A stretch of DNA of 64,000 nucleotides from Sphingomonas sp. JC676. GTDB taxonomy: Bacteria > Pseudomonadota > Alphaproteobacteria > Sphingomonadales > Sphingomonadaceae. The stretch covers positions 1 through 64,000 of the forward strand of contig NZ_JACTGR010000007.1 in assembly GCF_014489075.1 (NCBI RefSeq). The letters are read 5' to 3'. Shown piece after piece: positions 23,963-34,024 of the stretch; positions within the stretch are counted from its first letter, which is position 1, and each line of letters starts with the position of its first letter. Under the pieces are notes generated by a model that was given only the letters and a program-made list of their open reading frames with translations, made no database searches and was not told the DNA's origin. Made by a program: the position numbers and the translations under genes.

Positions 23963-24066
23963 CTGCGCCCTCCCGACGCTATCCAGAAGCGGACTTCGCG
24001 CCCTGCATAGCGTCGGTTGGAGATGCGTCCAACGGCGATGCGGTCGAAGCGCCGCGCCGAGCGGCT

Positions 24067-25329
24067 TTATTTTTCCCGCGCGACCTCGCGCCAGCCGATG
24101 TCGCGACGGCAAAAGCCGGTCGGGAAGTCGATCGCATCGACAGCGCGATAGGCGGCGGCTTGGGCAGTGCGGACATTGGGGCCGATCGCGGTCACGTTGA
24201 GTACGCGCCCACCACTTGCCACCAGCGTGTCGCCGTCCAGCCGGGTGCCGGCCTGGAACACGCGCGCGCCGGTCGCCTCCGCTGCGTCGATCCCGCGGAT
24301 CGCGCCGCCGGTCTCGGGCGTGCCGGGATAGCCCTTCGCCGCCATCACGACGGTGAGCGCCGTCTCGGTGCTGAACCGCGGGGCGGGTCGTCCGGCGAGC
24401 TCGCCCCTGCCGGTGGCGAGCATCAGTTCGAGCAGATCGTCCTGCAGCCGCATCATCAGCACCTGGCATTCGGGATCGCCGAACCGGGCATTATATTCGA
24501 TCAGCTTGGGGCCGGCACGGGTGAGCATCAGCCCGGCGTAGAGCACCCCCGAATAGGGCATGCCGGCACGCGCCAGCGCTTCCACGGTGGGCCGCACGAT
24601 CGTCTCGATCGCCTCGCGCTCCAGCGCGGGGGTGAGCACGCGGGCAGGGCTGTAGGCGCCCATTCCGCCGGTGTTCGGCCCCGTGTCGCCGTCGCCGACT
24701 CGCTTGTGGTCCTGCGCCGATCCGAAGGGGAGGATCGTGGTGCCGTCGGTGATGACGAACAGGCTGGCTTCCTCGCCTTCCAGGAATTCCTCGATCACCG
24801 CGCTGCCGCCCGGCTCGGCGAAGATCGCCAGCACAGCCTCCTCGGCTTCCTCATGCGTGAACGCGACGGTCACGCCCTTGCCGGCGGCCAGGCCATCGGC
24901 CTTGATCACCACCGGCAGGCCGAAATCCTCGAGGCTGGCGAGCGCGCCGTCGCGCGATTCGACGCGGACATAGCCCGCGGTCGGGATGCGCTCGCGTGCG
25001 CACAGGTCCTTGGTGAAACCCTTCGATCCCTCGAGCTGCGCCGCGGCCTTGTTGGGCCCGAACACGCCGATACCCATGGTGCGCAGATTGTCGCCGAGCC
25101 CTGCGACCAGCGGCGCCTCGGGTCCGATTACGACGAAGCTGATCGAATGGCGCAGGCAGAAATCGATCACGGTGCGCTGATCCGAGATCGCGATATCGGC
25201 GAGCTCGGCATACTTGGCTATTCCCGGATTGCCCGGTGCCGCATAGAGCTTGTCCAGCAGCGGCGATTGCGCAAGCTTCCAGGCAAGCGCATGTTCGCGA
25301 CCCCCCGATCCCAATAGCAGGACGTTCAT
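24067..25329 (-). CDS. purD: Phosphoribosylamine-glycine ligase
   Basis: PurD (GAR synthetase) joins glycine to phosphoribosylamine with ATP, the second step of purine synthesis. The 420-residue product is standard: NVLLLGSGGREHALAW at the start, an ATP-grasp domain with LPVVIKADGLAAGKGV (about 133-148) and the metal-site segment YNARFGDPECQ (about 283-293). AAAGGGG lies 6 bases upstream of the ATG at 25329, inside the first codons of the divergent xseA. The two start codons overlap within the palindrome CATG, so no intergenic DNA separates them. Confidence 0.97.
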   Translation of the reverse strand: MNVLLLGSGGREHALAWKLAQSPLLDKLYAAPGNPGIAKYAELADIAISDQRTVIDFCLRHSISFVVIGPEAPLVAGLGDNLRTMGIGVFGPNKAAAQLEGSKGFTKDLCARERIPTAGYVRVESRDGALASLEDFGLPVVIKADGLAAGKGVTVAFTHEEAEEAVLAIFAEPGGSAVIEEFLEGEEASLFVITDGTTILPFGSAQDHKRVGDGDTGPNTGGMGAYSPARVLTPALEREAIETIVRPTVEALARAGMPYSGVLYAGLMLTRAGPKLIEYNARFGDPECQVLMMRLQDDLLELMLATGRGELAGRPAPRFSTETALTVVMAAKGYPGTPETGGAIRGIDAAEATGARVFQAGTRLDGDTLVASGGRVLNVTAIGPNVRTAQAAAYRAVDAIDFPTGFCRRDIGWREVAREK

Positions 25330-25330
25330 G
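25327..25330. promoter_or_regulatory. Overlapping divergent start codons (CATG) of purD and xseA
   Basis: The four bases CATG contain the ATG of xseA on the plus strand (25328-25330) and the ATG of purD on the minus strand (25329-25327). The xseA Shine-Dalgarno (CAGGA, 25318-25322) lies in purD codons, and the purD one (AAAGGGG, 25342-25336) lies in xseA codons. Each promoter must therefore sit inside the other gene. Confidence 0.75.
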
Positions 25331-26707
25331 GCCGACCCCTTTCCCGATACGTCATCCGGGCGGCTCGTAGCCGAGGCGGTGCCCGGCGACAACGCGGCTC
25401 CGCTCAGTGTCAGCGAGCTTTCGCTTGCGCTGAAACGGATGGTGGAGGGCGAGTTCGGCCATGTCCGCCTCCGCGGCGAGATTTCGGGCTGGAAGCGCGC
25501 GGCTTCGGGCCACGCCTATCTGGCGCTCAAGGATGCCGATGCGGTGATCGACGGGGTGATCTGGCGCGGTGCCGCGTCCGCACTCGCCTTTGCCCCGCAG
25601 GACGGTATCGAGGTGATCGTCACCGGCAAGCTCACCACTTATCCCGGCCGCTCCAAATACCAGATCGTGATCGAGCGGATGGAGCTGGCCGGCGAAGGCC
25701 AGCTGATGGCGCTGTTCGAGAAATTGAAGGCCAAGCTGGCGGGCGAGGGGCTGTTCGATCGCGAGCGGAAAAAGCCGCTCCCCTATATGCCGCGCACGAT
25801 CGGGGTGGTGACCTCGCCCACCGGCGCGGTGATCCGCGACATTCTGCATCGCCTCGCCGATCGCTTCCCCAGCTATGTCATCGTCTGGCCCGTGAAGGTG
25901 CAGGGCGACGGCGCCGCGGCCGAGGTTGCCGCGGCGATCCGTGGCTTCGATGCGTTGCCGGAGGATGGTCCGGTAAGGCGGCCCGATCTCCTAATCGTCG
26001 CACGCGGCGGCGGATCGATCGAGGATCTCTGGGCCTTCAACGAGGAAGTCGTGGTCCGCGCGATCGCCGCCTGTTCGATCCCCGTGATCTCGGCGGTGGG
26101 GCACGAGACCGACACCAGCCTTTCCGATTTCGCCGCCGATCTGCGCGCGCCGACGCCCACCGCGGCGGCGGAGATGGCGGTTCCGGTGCTCGCCGACGTC
26201 GCCAATACGATCGCCACGCTAGCGCTCAGGACCGAGCGCTGCGCCCGCCGCTATCACGAGCGCGCCGGCGAGCGGCTGGCGGCGCTGGTCCGCGTGCTGC
26301 CGCGCCGCGATGCGCTGCTCGGGCCGCAGCGCCAGAAGATGGACGATCTCGGCGGCCGGCTCGATCGCGCGCTCGAACGCCGCGTGACCTTGGCGCGCGG
26401 CCAGCTCGATCGCTCGTCGGGTGCGCTCCGGCCCGCGATGCTCGACCAGCGTCTCGCCGCCGCGCAGCACCGGCTTGAGGCGATGGGCCGGCACCTCGAT
26501 CTCGTCCATCCCAATCGCCCGCTCGAGAAAGGCTATGCCTGGGTCGAGGCGCGCGGCACCGGCAAGGTGATCGGCAGCGCTGAGGGCGCGCGCGCGGCGC
26601 AGGCCGTGACGCTCCATTTTGGAGACGGCGCGGTCGACGCGCGGGTTGAGCGTCCCGCCGGCAAATCCTATGTTACAACCAAGCCCGAACAGCCCAGCCT
26701 GTTGTGA
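25328..26707 (+). CDS. xseA: Exodeoxyribonuclease VII large subunit
   Basis: XseA is the catalytic subunit of the single-strand-specific exonuclease VII. The 459-residue product has an N-terminal OB domain (LSVSELSLALKRMVEGEFGHVRLRGEISG, about 20-48, shown here as two pieces LSVSELSLALK and VRLRGEISG). The catalytic domain follows with GVVTSPTGAVIRDIL (about 159-173), RGGGSIEDLWAFN (about 222-234) and GHETDTSLSDFAADLRAPTP (about 258-277). A C-terminal coiled coil ends in NRPLEKGYAWV. The ATG at 25328 has CAGGA 5 bases upstream; a GTG at 25379 is a possible but less likely start. Confidence 0.95.
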   Translation: MADPFPDTSSGRLVAEAVPGDNAAPLSVSELSLALKRMVEGEFGHVRLRGEISGWKRAASGHAYLALKDADAVIDGVIWRGAASALAFAPQDGIEVIVTGKLTTYPGRSKYQIVIERMELAGEGQLMALFEKLKAKLAGEGLFDRERKKPLPYMPRTIGVVTSPTGAVIRDILHRLADRFPSYVIVWPVKVQGDGAAAEVAAAIRGFDALPEDGPVRRPDLLIVARGGGSIEDLWAFNEEVVVRAIAACSIPVISAVGHETDTSLSDFAADLRAPTPTAAAEMAVPVLADVANTIATLALRTERCARRYHERAGERLAALVRVLPRRDALLGPQRQKMDDLGGRLDRALERRVTLARGQLDRSSGALRPAMLDQRLAAAQHRLEAMGRHLDLVHPNRPLEKGYAWVEARGTGKVIGSAEGARAAQAVTLHFGDGAVDARVERPAGKSYVTTKPEQPSLL

Positions 26708-26729
26708 ATAGACGAAGGATCGCGCGCTT

Positions 26730-26933
26730 ATGCTGATGTCCAACACCACCGCCCGCGCGGCGCGCCTTCACTATATGGCGAACGGCTTCCGCGTGCTTTC
26801 ACCCGGCGATCATGTCGTCTGCGTGGCGAGCGGCGAGCGCATTCCGCTCGACGAGCTGCGCTACTGGAGCGTCTCCGCCCAAGAACCCTATGCCAGCGCC
26901 GAGATCGCGATGCGGACGATCCACGCAAAATGA
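26730..26933 (+). CDS. DUF2093 domain-containing protein
   Basis: A 67-residue protein of the alphaproteobacterial DUF2093 family: YMANGFRVLSPGDHVVCVASGERIPLDELRYW is characteristic (key pieces FRVLSPGDHV and IPLDELRYW). The function is not known. It sits 22 bases after xseA and its stop overlaps the start of the M23 peptidase gene (ATGA), an arrangement that recurs in sphingomonads as far as I recall. Confidence 0.88.
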   Translation: MLMSNTTARAARLHYMANGFRVLSPGDHVVCVASGERIPLDELRYWSVSAQEPYASAEIAMRTIHAK

Positions 26934-27787
26934 GTTCCTTCGCGCGGCTGTGCGCCGCGCTTTTCTTGGTGCCGTTCGCAGTTCCCCTCCAACCGATCGG
27001 GGCGCAGGTCGCCCCGCTATCCGGCGCGTTCCGGCTGCAGGGCTCGTTGATCCAGGGCGGCATGGCGATCGGCACCGCACCGCCGGGCACGCGCCAGCTC
27101 AACCTCGATGGCATCGCGATTCCGGTCGCGTCCGATGGCCGCTTCCTGATCGCGTTCGATCGCGATGCGGGGCCGACGGCGACCCTGGTCGCAGAGTTGG
27201 CGAACGGCGGTGATGTGCGCGAGACGTTGGCCATCGCCCCGCGCGCCTGGAACATCTCCCGGCTCCCCACGCTCCCGAGATTTCCCGTGCCCGCCCCCGA
27301 ATTCGAGCGGGTGCGTCCCGGTGAGCTCGCCGAGCTCGAGGCGGCGCGGGCGATGCGGACCGATGCGGAGGGCTGGCGCCAGACGTTCCAATGGCCGCTC
27401 ACCGGCCGTATCTCGACGCGGTTCGGCTCGCAGCGAATCTATGCCGGCGAGCCGGGCGCCTATCATGCCGGAATCGACATCGCCCGCGCGACCGGCACGA
27501 TCGTGCTGGCGCCCGCGGACGGTGTCGTCGTGCTGGCCGCGGCAAGGCCCTTCACGCTGGAAGGCAACCTGCTGATGATCGATCACGGCATGGGGCTCAA
27601 CAGCGCCTTCATGCACCTGTCGCGAATCGACGTGCGAATCGGGGATCGGGTACGGCGGGGGCAGTCGATCGGCGCGGTGGGGATGACGGGACGTGCGACC
27701 GGACCGCATCTTCATTGGGGTCTCAAGTGGCGCGATGCCCGGATCGACCCGCTTCTCGTCGCGGGACCGATGCCTTCTGCCAAATAA
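26930..27787 (+). CDS. M23 family metallopeptidase (LytM-type)
   Basis: A 285-residue exported zinc endopeptidase of family M23, which cuts peptidoglycan cross-links or acts as a divisome regulator when degenerate. The N-terminal signal peptide (ARLCAALFLVPFAVPLQ) is followed by a beta-rich domain. The LytM domain then shows the complete zinc motifs H-x3-D in YHAGIDIARATG (about 179-190) and HLHW in TGPHLHWGLKW (about 262-272), so it should be active. It is translationally coupled to DUF2093 (ATGA). Confidence 0.92.
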   Translation: MSSFARLCAALFLVPFAVPLQPIGAQVAPLSGAFRLQGSLIQGGMAIGTAPPGTRQLNLDGIAIPVASDGRFLIAFDRDAGPTATLVAELANGGDVRETLAIAPRAWNISRLPTLPRFPVPAPEFERVRPGELAELEAARAMRTDAEGWRQTFQWPLTGRISTRFGSQRIYAGEPGAYHAGIDIARATGTIVLAPADGVVVLAAARPFTLEGNLLMIDHGMGLNSAFMHLSRIDVRIGDRVRRGQSIGAVGMTGRATGPHLHWGLKWRDARIDPLLVAGPMPSAK

Positions 27788-27862
27788 ACGCGCATGGGTT
27801 TTCGCGTTTGCAACATAATCGAACAGCGCTGGTGGCGCGGGCGCAATATTCGACCCCGAAAT

Positions 27863-27879
27863 GTGGCTTTTTGGCTACA
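27863..27879 (+). promoter_or_regulatory. Candidate operator, copy 1 of a motif shared by two TonB receptors
   Basis: GTGGCTTTTTGGCTACA lies 171 bases upstream of the receptor gene at 28051. It matches the motif upstream of the second receptor (33809-33825) at 15 of 17 positions, in the same orientation. The half sites GTGGC/GCYAC are near-palindromic. The rest of this 263-base gap holds no convincing ORF. Confidence 0.4.
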
Positions 27880-28050
27880 GTTCTTCAAAACGCACCGCAC
27901 AAACATGAATGCCGGCTTTACAGCGCGCAGGTCTCGCTTATCCATCGCTCCAAGCTTTGCCCGACGTGCGCGCTGCGCACATCCGGCTTAGCGGGGAGAC
28001 ATCCCGGCCCGGGGCACATCGCAAAACGGCCGGAAAAGCGAGGGAATTCC

Positions 28051-31000
28051 ATGAAGAAGACGCAAATCACTTTGCGCGGGAGCACGGCTCTGTCGGCGCT
28101 CGCGTTGATCGGCGCAGGGGCGCTGTTTGCTGCGCCTGCGATGGCGCAGGATACCACGACACCGGCAACGCAGACCGCGCCCGCGACCGAGGATGCGGGC
28201 CAGGGCCAGGACATCGTCGTCACTGGTTCGCTGTTCTCGACCAGCACGATCACGCCGTCGCCGGTGACCACCGTCACCGCCGAATCGCTCGATCAGCGCG
28301 GCATCAACACCGTTCAGGACGCGATCCAGCAGCTTTCGTCGAACAACGGTCCGTCGCTGACGAACTCGTTCACCGCGAACGGCGCGTTCGCCGGCGGTGC
28401 ATCGTCGATCTCGCTGCGCGGTCTGTCGACCAACTCGACGCTGGTTCTGTTCGACGGCCTGCGCGCCGCTTACTACCCGCTCGCCGACGACGGTTCGCGT
28501 AACTTCGTCGACCTCAACACGATCCCGGACGACATTGTCGACCGTATCGAAGTTCTGCGTGACGGCGCTTCGTCGAGCTACGGCGCCGACGCGATCGCGG
28601 GCGTGGTCAACATCATCACCAAGAAGAGCTTCCAGGGCGTTGCGGGCCGCGTCGAAGCGGGCATTGCGGAGCGCGGCTTCGGTGCGAACCAGCGCTTCAC
28701 GCTGACCGCCGGCACCGGCGACCTCGATGAGAAGGGCTACAACGCCTATCTCAGCGGCTTCTTCTATCGCAGCGAAGCAGTCTACAACAAGGATCTGCCG
28801 GCACCGTTCAACACGGACGACCAGCGCAACATCTGCTTTGACGGCACCTGCGGTCCGAACGGCATCATCAACGGTCTCGACCAGGCTGGCCACTATGGCG
28901 GCTTCGCGATCCCGACCGACTTCTATGTCCGTCCGTACACCAATGTCGGCTATTCGAACGGCGTCCAGAACGGCGGCGTCGCCGTTGGCCGCTACCAGAA
29001 GCTGAACCCGAACTCGGCCTGCATCAGCGGCATGTCGTACACGCCGACCGCAGCCGATCTGGCCGCCTCGGCCGTGACGCCGACGTTCGTCTGCCAGGAA
29101 GATCTGACCGGCCAGTACGGCGCGGTTGCACCGAACATCGAGCGCTTCGGCGGTTCGGCGCGCTTCACCGCCCGCATCGGCGATTCGTCGGAAGCCTATC
29201 TGGCGTTCAACTTCCAGCAGAGCACGGTCAACTATAACGGCTTCCCGGGCACGATCCGCGGCAACGCGCCGACCGGCATCGACTATCCGCGCTTCACGAC
29301 CTCGGCAGCATTCGCGCCGCCGTCGGCACCCGGGTCGGGCATTCTCGCCCTGCCGGTCTATGTCTGCCCGCAGCGCGTGAACTGCGATGCGACCAATGGC
29401 GTCCTCAACCCGAACAACCCGTTCGCCGCTGCAGGCAATATCGCGCGCATCACCGGCCGTCTGCCCGATCCGACGTTCAACGAGACCCGCAGCAAGGTGT
29501 ATCGTGCGGCGTTCGGCATCAGCGGCACCGTGTTCGGTGACTGGGACTATCGCTTCGACGCGACGGCAATGCACACCGACCTGAAGCGTCGCCAGGAAGG
29601 CTATGTTTACATCCAGCACCTGCTCGATGTGATCGCCGACGGCAGCTACAACTTCGTCAATCCGTCGGCCAACACCCAGAAGGTGATGGACTATCTGACG
29701 CCGAGCAACGTCGGCTTCAACTCGTCGGATCTGTATCAGGCGCAGTTGAGCGTGAACAAGGCGGTGTTCGATCTGCCGGGCGGTCCGCTCCAGATCGGTG
29801 TCGGTGGCTCGATCTACTACGAAGCCGTCGACTCGCCGAGCGGCAACCCCGACTATAACGGTCCGACCCAGCGCTATTTCGTGCTCAACGCGTTCGGTAC
29901 CGTCGGTAATCGTACGGTCGCTTCGGCGTTCGGCGAAATCAACGCTCCGATCCTCGACCAGCTCGAAGTCAACGCTTCGGGCCGCTACGATCACTACTCG
30001 TCGGGTCAGAGCGCGTTCTCGCCGAAGGTTGGCGTGAAGATCACGCCGATCAAGCAGGTCTCGCTCCGCGGTACTTATTCGAAGGGCTTCCGCATCCCGT
30101 CGTTCGGTGAGGCCAACGCCCTGCCGACCACCGGTTATGTGTCGCAGTCGATCTCGAACATCCCGGCGGCATTCCTGGCGCAGTACAGCACCCCCACCGG
30201 CGGTGTCTGCTCGGCCAGCAACCTCCCGGGCTGCCCGACCTACCTGACCACCTACTCGATCGGTCTCACCACGCTGGCTTCGCCGAACCTGAAGCCTGAG
30301 AAGTCGCGCAGCTTCACTGCCGGCATCTACTTCGAGCCGATCCACAACGTCTCGCTCACGGTCGACTATTACAACATCAAGAAGACCGGAGCGATCACCG
30401 CGCCGTCGTCGGCGCCTGCCGTTGCGGCATATTATGCCGGCACGGCGATCCCCGCCGGCTACAATGTGGTTGCCGACGCGGTCGATCCCAACAACCCGAA
30501 TGCCCGTCCGAAGATCGCGTTCGTTGAATCGCAGCTGATCAACGCCAACACGATCAAGTCGGAAGGCATCGACTTCGGCGCCAACGCCAAGTTCGACATC
30601 GGCGGGGTCACCTGGACCAGCAACCTCGAAGCCAGCCTCATCCTCGAGCTGAGCACGACGTTCCCGGACGGCACCAAGGAGACGTATGTCGACACGCTCG
30701 GCAACTTCAACCTGACGGCCGGCTCGGGTACCTTCCGCTGGAAGGGTAACTGGGTGAACTCGTTCGCTTCGGGTCCGTTCACGCTGACCGGTGTGGTCAA
30801 CTACACCTCGGGTTACGACCTGTCGGCGATGGACCAGGGCACGGGCTATGGTGACTGCGGTCTCTCGCCCGGTTACGTGCCCTGCCGCGTGAAGAGCTAC
30901 ACGACGTTCGATCTGAGCGGCAGCGTGAAGGTCAACGACCAGTTCACCTTCTACGCGAACGTGCTCAACGTGCTCGACAAGATGCCGCCGGTTGACGCGG

Positions 31001-31092
31001 TCACTTACGGCGCGTTCCTCTACAACCCGGTCCAGGCGGGCAACGGCATTTACGGCCGCATGTTCCGCGCCGGCGCGAAGTTCAACTTCTAA
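28051..31092 (+). CDS. TonB-dependent receptor, large, cysteine-paired
   Basis: A 1013-residue outer-membrane active transporter. Order: signal peptide (ALIGAGALFAAPAMAQ, about residues 17-32), TonB-box-like DIVVTGS (about 54-60), plug domain (about 65-190, with ISLRGLSTNSTLVLFDGL and DGASSSYGADAIAGVVNI), then a 22-strand barrel ending in FRAGAKFNF with the C-terminal Phe. Five pairs of close or loop-located cysteines are visible, for example CFDGTC, CPQRVNC and CSASNLPGC, suggesting disulfides in extracellular loops. It is monocistronic, with a strong terminator behind it. The ligand (siderophore, peptide, sugar) cannot be read. Confidence 0.93.
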   Translation: MKKTQITLRGSTALSALALIGAGALFAAPAMAQDTTTPATQTAPATEDAGQGQDIVVTGSLFSTSTITPSPVTTVTAESLDQRGINTVQDAIQQLSSNNGPSLTNSFTANGAFAGGASSISLRGLSTNSTLVLFDGLRAAYYPLADDGSRNFVDLNTIPDDIVDRIEVLRDGASSSYGADAIAGVVNIITKKSFQGVAGRVEAGIAERGFGANQRFTLTAGTGDLDEKGYNAYLSGFFYRSEAVYNKDLPAPFNTDDQRNICFDGTCGPNGIINGLDQAGHYGGFAIPTDFYVRPYTNVGYSNGVQNGGVAVGRYQKLNPNSACISGMSYTPTAADLAASAVTPTFVCQEDLTGQYGAVAPNIERFGGSARFTARIGDSSEAYLAFNFQQSTVNYNGFPGTIRGNAPTGIDYPRFTTSAAFAPPSAPGSGILALPVYVCPQRVNCDATNGVLNPNNPFAAAGNIARITGRLPDPTFNETRSKVYRAAFGISGTVFGDWDYRFDATAMHTDLKRRQEGYVYIQHLLDVIADGSYNFVNPSANTQKVMDYLTPSNVGFNSSDLYQAQLSVNKAVFDLPGGPLQIGVGGSIYYEAVDSPSGNPDYNGPTQRYFVLNAFGTVGNRTVASAFGEINAPILDQLEVNASGRYDHYSSGQSAFSPKVGVKITPIKQVSLRGTYSKGFRIPSFGEANALPTTGYVSQSISNIPAAFLAQYSTPTGGVCSASNLPGCPTYLTTYSIGLTTLASPNLKPEKSRSFTAGIYFEPIHNVSLTVDYYNIKKTGAITAPSSAPAVAAYYAGTAIPAGYNVVADAVDPNNPNARPKIAFVESQLINANTIKSEGIDFGANAKFDIGGVTWTSNLEASLILELSTTFPDGTKETYVDTLGNFNLTAGSGTFRWKGNWVNSFASGPFTLTGVVNYTSGYDLSAMDQGTGYGDCGLSPGYVPCRVKSYTTFDLSGSVKVNDQFTFYANVLNVLDKMPPVDAVTYGAFLYNPVQAGNGIYGRMFRAGAKFNF

Positions 31093-31113
31093 GCCGAACG
31101 GACGCAAAAGATC

Positions 31114-31145
31114 GGGGCCGCTCCTTCGGGAGCGGCCCCTTTTTT
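31114..31145 (+). terminator. Rho-independent terminator after the first TonB receptor
   Basis: A perfect 11-bp stem GGGGCCGCTCC / GGAGCGGCCCC with a stable TTCG tetraloop is followed at once by six T residues. It begins 22 bases after the receptor's stop codon and ends before the convergent clpB stop. Confidence 0.92.
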
Positions 31146-31191
31146 GTGCCCATTTTCAGCAGCGCCGATCGCAAGCCGCGCTCGGCCGCGG

Positions 31192-33774
<2,583 letters not shown>

Positions 33775-33801
33775 GATCGTCCCTGTTTGCTGATTGCCAG
33801 C

Positions 33802-33829
33802 AGATAGTGTGGCATTTTGGCCACACAAG
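33802..33829 (-). promoter_or_regulatory. Heat-shock-like promoter of clpB with palindrome in its spacer; copy 2 of receptor motif
   Basis: Read on the minus strand, CTTG (33829-33826), 18 bases and CTATCT (33807-33802) match the alphaproteobacterial RpoH pattern, 28 bases upstream of the clpB start. A palindrome GTGTGGC-N6-GCCACAC (33807-33826) fills the spacer exactly from the last -35 base to the first -10 base. Read on the plus strand, its core GTGGCATTTTGGCCACA (33809-33825) is also the motif found upstream of the other TonB receptor. It could therefore control clpB, the divergent receptor at 34025, or both. Confidence 0.5.
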
Positions 33830-34024
33830 AGGCGCATTGCGCGGCCCCCGAACGCAACATGGGGAGATTGGTCGCGGAAATCCAACGGCTTTCCCGCCTG
33901 TCCGAAACCTGTCTCGCGATCGTAGCCGAACTGCCATGCAACTCACCAAATGCTGCAATGCACAAGGCCTAGCGGCGGCGGACGTGGGCGAAGGGTCCAC
34001 GCCATTTCCCAGAGGAACATGCGC

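Noticed and set aside
27794..27991. A 65-codon frame upstream of the first TonB receptor
   Set aside because: It has no ribosome binding site, is Arg-rich without features and overlaps the likely control region and shared motif.
27988..31107. A 1039-codon open frame on the minus strand opposite the first TonB receptor
   Set aside because: It is a by-product of the receptor's strong C-ending codon bias. The translation is Arg/Val/Asp-rich low-complexity without motifs, and the plus-strand gene is unmistakable.
33802..33829. HAIR element (HspR site) at the clpB promoter
   Set aside because: The palindrome arms GTGTGGC/GCCACAC do not match CTTGAGT-N7-ACTCAAG beyond the shared CTTG, and HspR-HAIR is not expected in this group.
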